Source: Blautia sp.
GTDB lineage: Bacteria; Bacillota; Clostridia; Lachnospirales; Lachnospiraceae
Direction of reading: 5' to 3'
DNA: 64,000 nucleotides
Assembly: GCA_022769545.1 (NCBI GenBank)
Contig: JALEJS010000014.1
Coordinates: 1-64,000 of the forward strand
Part shown: piece by piece, positions 9,059 through 17,466 of the stretch
Layout: each line of letters opens with the position of its first letter
Position numbering within the stretch: the first letter of the stretch is position 1
Made by a program: the position numbers and the translations under genes
The notes under the pieces: model-generated
Seen by the model: the letters and a program-made list of their open reading frames with translations, nothing else
What the model was told of the DNA's origin: nothing
The model's database searches: none

Positions 9059-9757
9059 ATGATGAATACACAGATTACGATTCCGGAGGAGAATCATTCT
9101 TCATGGCTGAATACTCCGGATCCCAAAATTTTTTTGGAAAATGCAGAAAAGTTCAACAATCTGATGATGATGTACCGCTGTACCATCCGCGAAATCCAGA
9201 CAAAGCTGGAGGTCCTGGATGACGAATTTTCCGTACAGTACAAAAGAAATCCCATCTCCTTCATCAAGACACGCATCAAGTCTCCTCAGAGCATCTACCG
9301 GAAGCTGGAAAAGAACGGTTATGATTTCACGCCTCAGAGCATTCACGATCACCTGAACGATGTGGCAGGCATCCGCGTTGTCTGTGCCTTTGTGGACGAT
9401 ATTTATACCATCGCCGACCTGCTCGCGAGCCAGGATGACATCACCGTGGTCAACATCAAGGATTATATCAAAAACCCCAAGCCCAACGGGTACCGGAGCT
9501 ATCACATGATCGTGGAAATTCCCATCTTTTTCTCAAAGGGAAAAACGCCCATGCGCGCGGAAATTCAGATCCGCACAAACGGAATGGATTTCTGGGCAAC
9601 ACTGGAACATCAGCTCCGTTACAAGCAGGGCATTGAGAAGATGGATGGATATGAGATCATCAGCGAAGAGCTTCTGCGCTGTGCAAAATCCATGCACAAT
9701 ATGGACAACGAGATGCAGTCCATCAAAAATAAAATCGGCCAGTTCCACGATATCTGA
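9059..9757 (+). CDS. relQ: Small alarmone synthetase (RelQ/YjbM type)
   Basis: The 232-aa protein consists of a single RelA/SpoT synthetase domain with no hydrolase, TGS or ACT domain. It should make (p)ppGpp from ATP and GDP/GTP. Landmarks are HLNDVAGIRVVCAF, the G-loop-like KPNGYRSYHMIVEIP, AEIQIRTNGMDFWATLEHQLRYK and the basic patch SIYRKLEKNGYDF. The start at 9059 has AGGAG upstream; an in-frame ATG at 9032 lies nearer the promoter without a ribosome site. It is followed after 38 bases by a DUF3783 gene, probably on the same transcript. Confidence 0.92.
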   Translation: MMNTQITIPEENHSSWLNTPDPKIFLENAEKFNNLMMMYRCTIREIQTKLEVLDDEFSVQYKRNPISFIKTRIKSPQSIYRKLEKNGYDFTPQSIHDHLNDVAGIRVVCAFVDDIYTIADLLASQDDITVVNIKDYIKNPKPNGYRSYHMIVEIPIFFSKGKTPMRAEIQIRTNGMDFWATLEHQLRYKQGIEKMDGYEIISEELLRCAKSMHNMDNEMQSIKNKIGQFHDI

Positions 9758-9795
9758 CACATTTTCACAGCAAAATCGCAGAAAGGCAGACTTAT

Positions 9796-10173
9796 ATGCA
9801 TTCACAGATTTTACTCTATAACTTCAAAAATGATATACGGACCCTGCAGATCCGTCACTATCTGACCTCCATCGGCTGCGAAATCCGGGAGGTCTCCGCT
9901 CCGGAATATCTGGAGACTCTCGGGTATCTCTTTTCGCTTCCCGGCTTTTCCAAAAATCCGATGTTTAATCTGGGACAGAATTTCTCAGAAGAAATGCTGG
10001 TCATGAAGGATTTTTCCAGTGAACAGATCGATGGATTTCTTGCGTTTTTCCGTGCCATGCAGTTAAAACCAGTGGCACTGAAGGCGGTTCTGACACCCGT
10101 CACACAGCACTGGAATTCCATCCGGCTTTTTCAGGAGCTGCAAAAAGAACACGCTGCCATGAAACGTCCCTGA
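9796..10173 (+). CDS. DUF3783 domain protein
   Basis: This 125-aa protein matches what I know of DUF3783, a small family found in Clostridia: SQILLYNF at the start, a central SEEMLVMKDFSSEQIDGFL and a C-terminal KAVLTPVTQHWN segment. Its role is unknown. It lies 38 bases behind the alarmone synthetase and is likely co-transcribed. Its last five codons and stop codon are part of a strong terminator stem (10,150-10,193), so the gene end and the terminator share the same DNA. Confidence 0.88.
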   Translation: MHSQILLYNFKNDIRTLQIRHYLTSIGCEIREVSAPEYLETLGYLFSLPGFSKNPMFNLGQNFSEEMLVMKDFSSEQIDGFLAFFRAMQLKPVALKAVLTPVTQHWNSIRLFQELQKEHAAMKRP

Positions 10174-10193
10174 GGGCGTTTCATGGCAGCGTG
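10150..10193. terminator. Bidirectional terminator overlapping a coding end
   Basis: A 17-bp perfect stem (10,150-10,166 with 10,177-10,193) carries an inner CCC/GGG pair around the TGA stop of the DUF3783 gene. On the minus strand it is followed by TTCTTTTT, a good U-tract for the convergent nitrite/sulfite reductase gene. On the plus strand the T-run is delayed. Confidence 0.85.
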
Positions 10194-10235
10194 CGTTCGA
10201 CCTGGATTTTTCAGGATACTGCTCCTGTCCGTTCT

Positions 10236-11783
10236 TTATGCAAGATATCCGGCAGCAATTTTCTCCGGTGCCGACGGATCCTCCTGGATCCACTGTTCGT
10301 AGGTTTTTCCGGATGCTGCCACCGTCTTTCCCAATTCTGTCAGAAAGGCAGGGATATCCTTCTGCAGCATGGTACCTACTTCATGGCCCATGACTTCCTT
10401 TCCCTGAACCTCACAGCCATTCCGATAAAAGACAAATGCCGGCTGCGGCTTTTTATCGACCGTCTTCACACCACCGCGGAATCCAAGTGCTCCTGTCTGA
10501 TGAGTTCCGCAGGAAGACGGACATCCGGAGATATGGATCTGCGGAAGCGCCCCGTCCGGAAGGTTTGCCTCACGGACCGCCTGAACACATTCTGCCAGAA
10601 GTGCCTGCGAATCGCGCACACCCACCTGACAGATGCTTGCACCGATGCAGCTTACCGAAGTCTCGAAAAGTGACTGTGCACTGCCTTTGAGAACCTCCAG
10701 CACACGGCCGGCCTCTTCTGCTGTCAGGTTGATCACATAAGCAGTCTCATCCGGTGCCAGACGCATTTCCGCATCGGAAATATCCTGAAGTGTATCTGCA
10801 AGTGCACACAGCTCATTCACATCGGGCTGACCTCCCAGCGGATGCCATACCACCGTGTAGAGACCTTCCTGCTTCTGTGCCAGCACTCTGCTGCCTGTCT
10901 CCATGGTTCCCTGAGGTGCTTTGCTGCATTCCGGAATTTCCACAGAAATCGTAAGGTCTTCTCCGGAATCCAGTACCTGCTGCAGCTTCTTAAGATATGC
11001 TTTTTTGTATTCCTGTGCTCCGCCAAGCTTTTCCTGCATATAACGTGTACGCGCTTTTCCGCGGTTTTCATAATTGCCGTATTCACGGAATGTCAGCCAC
11101 ATTGCCTTGATGTAATAAAGAATCTGTGACGGATCCACTGCTTCTGCAACTTTCACACCAAACTGAGGATTATTTCCAAGTCCTCCGGCGCTGTATACGT
11201 CAAAGGTTCCGTCTTCTCTGGCAGCAAAGCCCAGATCACGATAAGTAGCATGTGTCAGGTTTGCCGGAGAACCGGAAAAACCAACTTTTAATTTGCGCGG
11301 CATTTTCTCTGCCTTGATAAAGTTCATCAGGTATTCGCCGGCTGCTTCTGCATATGGAAGCACGTTGAAATATTCATTTTTTTCTACACCGGCCAGCGGA
11401 GAACACATCACATTTCTCGGAAAGTCTCCGCCGCCGCCCATCGTTACGATACCGGCGTCCAGAGCCTCTTCCATGATACGGTATACCTGCTCTGCCTTCA
11501 GATCATGCAGCTGAATGGTCTGGCATGTGGTAAAGTGTGCTTTCTTCACATCATTTTCACGGATCGCTTTTGCCACAAAGGTCAGCTTCTCTTTTGTCAC
11601 ACGGCCTGCTGTCATGCGAAGACGCAGCATGCTGGCCTTACCACCTTTCTGTGCATAGCTTCCGTACAGGCCGGAAAATCCTTTATAATCCTTTTTATCT
11701 ACTTCTCCTGCATAAAATGCATCGGTCATTTTTTTGAATGCAGGCAAATCCTGTCTCCAGCTTTGTGGATCAATTTTGTTCAT
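10236..11783 (-). CDS. Siroheme nitrite/sulfite reductase
   Basis: The 515-aa protein has the two-fold nitrite/sulfite reductase repeat. The first ferredoxin-like half contains LRLRMTAGRVTKEKL and the siroheme-contact region TCQTIQLHDL. The 4Fe-4S cysteines are CIGASICQVG (C-x5-C) and GCPSSCG (C-x3-C), so the [4Fe-4S]-siroheme centre should be complete. It would carry out a six-electron reduction of nitrite or sulfite. Neither electron donor nor substrate can be decided from sequence, and no partner subunit, transporter or siroheme synthase gene is adjacent. It has its own promoter at 11,812-11,840 and an AAGGAGG site. Confidence 0.9.
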   Translation of the reverse strand: MNKIDPQSWRQDLPAFKKMTDAFYAGEVDKKDYKGFSGLYGSYAQKGGKASMLRLRMTAGRVTKEKLTFVAKAIRENDVKKAHFTTCQTIQLHDLKAEQVYRIMEEALDAGIVTMGGGGDFPRNVMCSPLAGVEKNEYFNVLPYAEAAGEYLMNFIKAEKMPRKLKVGFSGSPANLTHATYRDLGFAAREDGTFDVYSAGGLGNNPQFGVKVAEAVDPSQILYYIKAMWLTFREYGNYENRGKARTRYMQEKLGGAQEYKKAYLKKLQQVLDSGEDLTISVEIPECSKAPQGTMETGSRVLAQKQEGLYTVVWHPLGGQPDVNELCALADTLQDISDAEMRLAPDETAYVINLTAEEAGRVLEVLKGSAQSLFETSVSCIGASICQVGVRDSQALLAECVQAVREANLPDGALPQIHISGCPSSCGTHQTGALGFRGGVKTVDKKPQPAFVFYRNGCEVQGKEVMGHEVGTMLQKDIPAFLTELGKTVAASGKTYEQWIQEDPSAPEKIAAGYLA

Positions 11784-11811
11784 TTTTTGCCTCCTTACAG
11801 GTTTTTCTTAC

Positions 11812-11840
11812 ATTATAGCAGATTCTGCCCGTCCTGTCAT
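11812..11840 (-). promoter_or_regulatory. Promoter of the siroheme reductase gene
   Basis: On the minus strand ATGACA (11,840-11,835) and TATAAT (11,817-11,812) are spaced by 17 bases, about 30 bases before the start codon. The remaining spacer up to the rhaA terminator shows no obvious gene. Confidence 0.7.
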
Positions 11841-11986
11841 TTTCCATTGTGATATTTTCACCTCATCTGTCCGTTTCCTGCATTTCCCCCGGCATCTTAT
11901 GATCCATAAGCACTGTTTACTTTCCGGATAAACCAGATATAAATTATCCGTACACCCGATATCATAAAAAATCAAGACAGTATGAC

Positions 11987-12028
11987 AAAAAAGAAGGCGC
12001 AGTCCTGAAACTGCACGCCTTCTTTTTT
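11987..12028. terminator. Strong terminator downstream of rhaA
   Basis: A 17-base arm (11,987-12,003) pairs with 12,012-12,028 in an A-run/GC stem/T-run structure. It works in both orientations by sequence. Only rhaA needs it here, 60 bases past its stop codon. Confidence 0.88.
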
Positions 12029-12087
12029 CTTGAATATGTGTAATCAGTCCGAATTCTCGGATTTCCTCATTACCGGAACGAGAGCAT

Positions 12088-13344
12088 TTATCTCCTGGAA
12101 AGAACTTCCTCTTCGTATTTCACAATTTCATCAAACCATGTTCCATCGGCCGGCACGCCGCACTGTGCACAGTACTCTGCCCATACATCTCCAAACGGCA
12201 TCGTCTTCATTTCATCCTGGCGAACCATCAGTTCTGTCAGTCTGCTTTCATCCTGAAGCTTCTTCAGTGCTTCATTCGGTGTACAGAGCGCATTCAGCAG
12301 AGCCTTCTGCATATTTCTCATACCAACGGTCCATGCAGAAATACGGTTGATGCTTGCATCAAAGTAATCCAGTGCAATATATACACGGTTCAGTGCATCG
12401 TTGCGAACGATCTCTTTTGCAATTTCCTTTGTCTCATCATCCAGAAGCAGTACGTGGTCAGAATCCCAGCGAACGCCACGTGTTACATGAAGTGCCACCT
12501 CATCAAAGAAGCACAGTAAAGCCGGAATCTTGTCAGATACAACTTCTGTCGGATGATAATGTCCGTTATCCATCAGAGGCAGACATTTGTCTTTGTGCTC
12601 TGCAGCAAAGCTTAAGGAGAATTCTGCACTTCCTGCGGTATAAGATTCTACACCGATGCCAAATACCTTGGATTCCACACATGGTTTCACAAGATTAAAA
12701 TCATATGGCTCGTTAAGAATCTCTTCGATGGATTCTTTATAACGCATTCTCGGTCCCATTCTGTCCGCCGGAATATCCTTGAATCCATCACCGGTCCAGA
12801 TATTCATAACACACGGGATTCCTGTCTCTTCTGCGAAGTACTGAGAAATACGGATGCAGGCTTTTCCATGCTCGATCCAGAATTTTCTGACTTCCGGATC
12901 CGGGCTGGAAAGAGACAGGCCGTCTTTGATCATCGGATGAGAGAAAAAGGTCGGGTTGAAATCAAGACCCATGTTATGTTTCTTTGCCAGCTCCACCCAT
13001 TTTTTAAAGTGTCTTGGCTCCAGCTTGTCTCTGTCAACAAAGCCGTCTTCTTCAAAAATCGCATAGCATGCATGCACATTGATCTTTTTCTGTCCCGGAA
13101 CCAGTGTAAACACTTTTTCCATATCTGCCATCAGCTGTTCCGGTGTTTTTGCCTTTCCGGGATAGTTGCCGGTCGTCTGAATACCACCGGTCAGAGGGCC
13201 GTCATGATCAAAACCGATCACGTCATCACCCTGCCAGCAGTGCATGGATACCGGTACTTTTTTGAGTGTTTCAATTGCCTTGTCTGTGTCTACGCCGATT
13301 GCAGCATACATCGCTTTCGCAGACTCATATCTTTCTGTTGCCAT
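12088..13344 (-). CDS. rhaA: L-rhamnose isomerase
   Basis: The 418-aa enzyme converts L-rhamnose to L-rhamnulose. Family signatures are VSMHCWQGDDVIGFD, the metal and substrate residues in INVHACYAIFEE, LDFNPTFFSHPM and MDNGHYHPTEVVSDKI. The length is normal. The start has AAGGAGG at good spacing. It lies 93 bases downstream of rhaB, so the operon order is rhaB-rhaA. No rhamnulose-1-phosphate aldolase or rhamnose regulator gene is in the window. Confidence 0.97.
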   Translation of the reverse strand: MATERYESAKAMYAAIGVDTDKAIETLKKVPVSMHCWQGDDVIGFDHDGPLTGGIQTTGNYPGKAKTPEQLMADMEKVFTLVPGQKKINVHACYAIFEEDGFVDRDKLEPRHFKKWVELAKKHNMGLDFNPTFFSHPMIKDGLSLSSPDPEVRKFWIEHGKACIRISQYFAEETGIPCVMNIWTGDGFKDIPADRMGPRMRYKESIEEILNEPYDFNLVKPCVESKVFGIGVESYTAGSAEFSLSFAAEHKDKCLPLMDNGHYHPTEVVSDKIPALLCFFDEVALHVTRGVRWDSDHVLLLDDETKEIAKEIVRNDALNRVYIALDYFDASINRISAWTVGMRNMQKALLNALCTPNEALKKLQDESRLTELMVRQDEMKTMPFGDVWAEYCAQCGVPADGTWFDEIVKYEEEVLSRR

Positions 13345-13437
13345 TGGAATTACCTCCTTGAAATATATGTGTATTTGTTTTTTACATGTAAGAATGCTCC
13401 GGCATAGCCAGTCCGTATATCGGAAAATTACAGTTCC

Positions 13438-14841
13438 TTACGGCTCATAAGTCTTAATGTCAAAAGATTCATGGATCACGGTACGTGCTTCCGGAACGGA
13501 TTTGAATTCGCCGGTCTTAAGCATCTGTGCCGTAATGTTTCCGATCGCAGTAGCCTCTCCGGGGCCTGCCTCAACCTTTTTGCCGGTTGCCTTTGCAGTC
13601 AGTTCATTCAGATATCCCGCATTGGAGCCGCCGCCTACAACACAGATACGGCTGTAGGTACGTCCGGTCATTTCCTCCAGCTCCTTTGCAACTCTTGCAT
13701 AGCACTCTGCAAGGCTGGTATAAATAACCGTTGCCAGCTCACCCAGGGTTTCCGGAACCGGCTGTCCGGTTCTGCGGCAGTAATCTTTTACTTCTTCTGT
13801 CATGTTCTTCGGAGACAGGAAGCAGTCATCATTTACATCCACTCTGGACGGGAAATCCTTTGCTTCCTCTGCCATCGCGCAGATCTGCGCAAAGCTGTAC
13901 ATATCATTCACTTCGTGTCGTACAGACTGGATCATCCACAGACCCATGATATTTTTCAGATAACGGATCGTTCCGTTATAACCGCCCTCGTTTGTGAGGT
14001 TCCGTTCACAGCTCTTCGGAGAACAATCCGGAGTCTTCCTCTCCAGGCCCATCAGAGACCATGTTCCGGAGCTGATGTAGATAAAGTCATCGTCATTTGA
14101 CGGAACTGCCAGAACTGCAGAGCCGGTATCATGTGTTGCCGGTGCCACAACTTCACAGTCAAAGCCAACCATTTCCTGTACTTCTTTGCTGAAATGTCCT
14201 ACGCTGGTTCCCGGCATGATCAGCTTCTGGAAAATCTTTCTCGGATATCCAAGTCTGTCGATAATGTCATAATCCCAGTCTCTGGTCTGTGCATTTACCA
14301 TGTTTCCTGTCGAAGCTTCTGTATATTCATTGGTCTTTTCTCCGGTGAGAAGATAGTGGAAATAATCCGGAACATGCAGCAGCGTCTCTGCTTTTTCCAG
14401 ATAATCCGGATGCTGCTTCTTCACCGCCATCAGCTGATATACGGTATTAAAGATGGCTTTCTGAATACCGGTTTTCTCGTAAAGTTCTTCTTTGGAAACG
14501 ATTTTATATACTTCTTCGTCCATTCCTTCGTTACGATGATCACGATAACCAACGGTGTTTCCGATCACTTTTCCGTCCTTATCCAGAAGAACAAAGTCAA
14601 CGCCCCAGGTATCTACGCCCATACTTACCGGAACCTTGCCCATTTCCTTGCATTTTTTCAGTCCGATGATTACTTCATTAAAAATACGGTCAAATTCCCA
14701 GCAGAGTTCGCCGTCTTTTTCCACCATTCCATTCTCAAAACGGTGAACCTCCTCCAGAATCATTTTTCCGTTTTCCACGTGTCCCAAAATATGACGTCCG
14801 CTGGAAGCTCCCATGTCTACTGCAAGATAATATGTAGCCAT
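13438..14841 (-). CDS. rhaB: Rhamnulokinase
   Basis: The 467-aa FGGY-family kinase phosphorylates L-rhamnulose. The N-terminal phosphate loop DMGASSGRHILG, the substrate segment MGVDTWGVDFVLLD, APATHDTGSAVLAVP and VVGGGSNAGYLNEL place it with RhaB rather than other FGGY kinases. Neighbouring rhaA supports this. The ATG at 14,841 is preceded by AAGGAGG; an earlier in-frame ATG at 14,883 has none. The promoter is at 14,922-14,951. Confidence 0.96.
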   Translation of the reverse strand: MATYYLAVDMGASSGRHILGHVENGKMILEEVHRFENGMVEKDGELCWEFDRIFNEVIIGLKKCKEMGKVPVSMGVDTWGVDFVLLDKDGKVIGNTVGYRDHRNEGMDEEVYKIVSKEELYEKTGIQKAIFNTVYQLMAVKKQHPDYLEKAETLLHVPDYFHYLLTGEKTNEYTEASTGNMVNAQTRDWDYDIIDRLGYPRKIFQKLIMPGTSVGHFSKEVQEMVGFDCEVVAPATHDTGSAVLAVPSNDDDFIYISSGTWSLMGLERKTPDCSPKSCERNLTNEGGYNGTIRYLKNIMGLWMIQSVRHEVNDMYSFAQICAMAEEAKDFPSRVDVNDDCFLSPKNMTEEVKDYCRRTGQPVPETLGELATVIYTSLAECYARVAKELEEMTGRTYSRICVVGGGSNAGYLNELTAKATGKKVEAGPGEATAIGNITAQMLKTGEFKSVPEARTVIHESFDIKTYEP

Positions 14842-14921
14842 CTTAACTACCTCCTTGTGATATGCTTTGTGGCATTTGTACAATTTTTCAAATGCTGATT
14901 CACTTTTTTACTTCATATTTG

Positions 14922-14951
14922 ATAATATCATATTACTATACTTTTCTTCAA
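14922..14951 (-). promoter_or_regulatory. Probable rhaBA promoter
   Basis: On the minus strand TTGAAG (14,951-14,946) and TATTAT (14,927-14,922) are spaced by 18 bases, 80 bases upstream of rhaB. The region is A/T rich; no operator half-sites are clear. Confidence 0.5.
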
Positions 14952-14975
14952 GTGGTAAGACCCTTGTTTGTCAAA

Positions 14976-15009
14976 AAAAGTGTCCTTATTTGCAAATAAG
15001 GACACTTTT
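14976..15009 (-). terminator. Terminator at the end of the kinase array
   Basis: A perfect 34-bp palindrome (17-bp arms meeting at 14,992/14,993) is followed on the minus strand by a run of seven T. It lies 42 bases past the stop codon of the last kinase gene and cleanly closes the signalling island. Confidence 0.88.
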
Positions 15010-15050
15010 GTAAAATGACGGATATTCTCACTCTCTTCTGAACGCTTTTT

Positions 15051-17390
15051 CTATCCCTTCTCTCTCAGCCGTATCTGTATTCCCTGAATTTCATTCCCGG
15101 AGCCCGGAATCCCGCAGGTTGCCCCATTTGTAACCCACTCCTGCCAGCCTTCATTTGCCACATGCACCCGGTAAAGAAGATCATAATCTTCCACCAGCGT
15201 ATCGCTGAGCGCTATTTCAACTGCCTCCAGTCCCGTCTCTTCATGCATGGTTCCGGCAATTTCGCCAGAAACGCCCCAGTCCTGCCAGCCACGGTTCTGA
15301 ACATAAACCCGGTAATAAATACCAGGCTCTCCGTCCGCATCATAAAGAGACAGTCTCAGCGCTTCCAGCCGAAGGCCCCGTCCGGTAATTCCTGAGCACA
15401 TGGAACCCTGCGTCGGCTCCGTCCATCCGTAATACTGCATATAGGAGGAGAAGGTAAGCATCCGGGAAGTCTCTCCATAAGGAAAGGTTCCGTCAGAATC
15501 AAACAGTCCTGCCGCATTTCTCGTCCGCACAATGCTGATTTCATACAGGCTGCCATCCAGAAACTGCAGCCGGATGGTCTCATTTTTCGACTCTTCATAT
15601 GGCTGCTCGGAAAACATCGTCAGGCACTGATAGGTACTGTTTCCTTCCACATTTTCATAATAGGAAAATCTCCAGTCCCCGGATTCGTCCTGAAAAAATA
15701 CGTCTTCCTGGCGGAGGCTTTCCAGCATCTCTGCCGAAATCTTCAGTTCGCTGCACACCTGCGAAAAGCCGGAACCACAGCGAACGCTCCCGGAGCCCAC
15801 CGCCATGGATGAAACTGCTCCCACATCACAGATGTTGAGAAATTCTTCCAGCACATTCAGAGATGTATTCGTCATCTGGTTAAAATAGATTTCATATTGG
15901 GAACTGTGTATGGCAGAGCCGGCAGAAAAAGGATCCCCGATCAGCTCCTCACTGTATTGTATGTGATTTCCGCTAAAATACTGCTCCATTCCCCAGATGG
16001 ACAGTTCAGACCAGTTCATTCCCAGCAGCGAGAAATCATCATCAAAACGGTAGTATGCCTGTTTCCAGTTGTCCATATAAGGATCCGCAAAGAAAAACGG
16101 TTCCGGTGCTGCAGTTGGTTCCGGCGCTTCTGTCGGCGTCGGTGTCGCAGTCGGCTCCGGCACAACGGTCGGTTCCGGTCTTTTTGTCGGCTCTGACGCT
16201 GCTGCGGGCTTCGGCGTTTTTGTCGGTTTTGACGTAATCGTCGGTTCCGGTACCGGCGTGAGCTCTGACGGGGTTTCTCTGTTCATCCAATTCATAAAGT
16301 TCCGGCGAAGCTGTCCTCCAAACAGATTTCCCACCACGAAAAAGAGAAGTACCCCACTGACAACCGCACCGTATTTCACAGCCGGCGGCAGCTTTCTTCC
16401 ACTGAGTTCTTCCAGAAGATCCTGGGCATTCTGGTATCGGTTCTGGCTTTTCACAGACATCCCCTTCTGGATCACACCGGAAATATGGCTGCTTACCTTC
16501 GGGATCTCTCCACGCGCGGCCAGCTGCTTCAGCGAAACCATCTCATCGCTGTATACCCTGGAGCTGGACTCCTGCGGAACCTTCCCCGACATCATCCGGT
16601 ACATAACTGCACAGACTGCGTAGATATCCGTCCAGGGTCCCAGTCTCGCTCTGGACTGATACTGTTCAAACGGTGCATAGCCCCGTTTCAGCACCACAGT
16701 CAGACTTTTCGTCTTTTCTCCCGTGGAGATCCGTGCCGCACCAAAATCGATCAGATATACTTTTCCATCCTCTCCCAGCATGATGTTGTCCGGACTGATA
16801 TCCCGGTGAACCATTCCTTCTGCATGGATCCGCACCAGCACTTTCAGGATCGGCATCATAATATCCAGCGTTTCCCTTTCCGACAGCGACCGTCCCAGTT
16901 CTTTCAGATATTCCTTCAGATTTTTTCCGGAAATATATTCCATCACCATATAGGCAGTCCCATTTTCATAGAAGAAGGAGCTGACCTGTACCACGCCCTC
17001 CTGTCTCCGGAATTTTCTGAGATTCTGGGCCTCCTCCACAAAGCCTTTCATTCCCATCTCAAAATATATGGTCTGATTCCCGGAAATCAGGGACAGTCTG
17101 CCGGTGGTCTGTCCTGTCATATCGCGAAATGCCAGCTCTGCCGGAAAATATTCCTTAATTGCCACCGGAAGCTTCAGGTTCAGATCCATTGCAAGATATG
17201 TAATTCCAAAACCGCCTTCCCCCAGCACCTTTCCCAGAAGATACTGACCATTCAGGATGGTGCCCGGCTTCAGCACCCGGGCACTGCATATCCGGCTGTA
17301 TTCATTCAGCTCAAACCCACAGTGTGGGCACCGCTGCCCGGGGGTATTCCGTTCCCGCATGCAGCCCAGACATAAATTATTCAGATTCAT
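15051..17390 (-). CDS. Receptor Ser/Thr kinase with C-terminal ChW repeats
   Basis: This 779-aa membrane kinase opens with a zinc ribbon (CLGC...CPHC, residues 8-25). The kinase domain has LGEGGFG, AIK in PVAIKEYFP, VHRDISPDN and LIDFGAAR, so it should be active. One membrane segment (about 345-366) is followed by a long Pro/Thr/Glu linker (about 380-440) that probably spans the wall. The extracellular part has an unassigned region and then three clostridial hydrophobic-W units. Two are typical (NRGWQDWGVSGEIAGT and NEGWQEWVTNGATCGI); the first, around YYGWTEP, is weaker. ChW repeats are known from secreted clostridial proteins and may bind glycans or proteins. It is the last gene of the array and lacks the conserved leader; an AGAGGTAGG site precedes the ATG. 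Confidence 0.92.
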   Translation of the reverse strand: MNLNNLCLGCMRERNTPGQRCPHCGFELNEYSRICSARVLKPGTILNGQYLLGKVLGEGGFGITYLAMDLNLKLPVAIKEYFPAELAFRDMTGQTTGRLSLISGNQTIYFEMGMKGFVEEAQNLRKFRRQEGVVQVSSFFYENGTAYMVMEYISGKNLKEYLKELGRSLSERETLDIMMPILKVLVRIHAEGMVHRDISPDNIMLGEDGKVYLIDFGAARISTGEKTKSLTVVLKRGYAPFEQYQSRARLGPWTDIYAVCAVMYRMMSGKVPQESSSRVYSDEMVSLKQLAARGEIPKVSSHISGVIQKGMSVKSQNRYQNAQDLLEELSGRKLPPAVKYGAVVSGVLLFFVVGNLFGGQLRRNFMNWMNRETPSELTPVPEPTITSKPTKTPKPAAASEPTKRPEPTVVPEPTATPTPTEAPEPTAAPEPFFFADPYMDNWKQAYYRFDDDFSLLGMNWSELSIWGMEQYFSGNHIQYSEELIGDPFSAGSAIHSSQYEIYFNQMTNTSLNVLEEFLNICDVGAVSSMAVGSGSVRCGSGFSQVCSELKISAEMLESLRQEDVFFQDESGDWRFSYYENVEGNSTYQCLTMFSEQPYEESKNETIRLQFLDGSLYEISIVRTRNAAGLFDSDGTFPYGETSRMLTFSSYMQYYGWTEPTQGSMCSGITGRGLRLEALRLSLYDADGEPGIYYRVYVQNRGWQDWGVSGEIAGTMHEETGLEAVEIALSDTLVEDYDLLYRVHVANEGWQEWVTNGATCGIPGSGNEIQGIQIRLREKG

Positions 17391-17466
17391 TTTCCTACCT
17401 CTTTCTGGTATTCCCTCATCCGGATGATGTTGGGGACAAAAGCTACCTCACGGATTGTTCCGCATT

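Noticed and set aside
14976-15009. 34-bp palindrome as an operator for rhaB
   Set aside because: Position 42 bases past the kinase stop and the T-run on the minus strand fit a terminator better.
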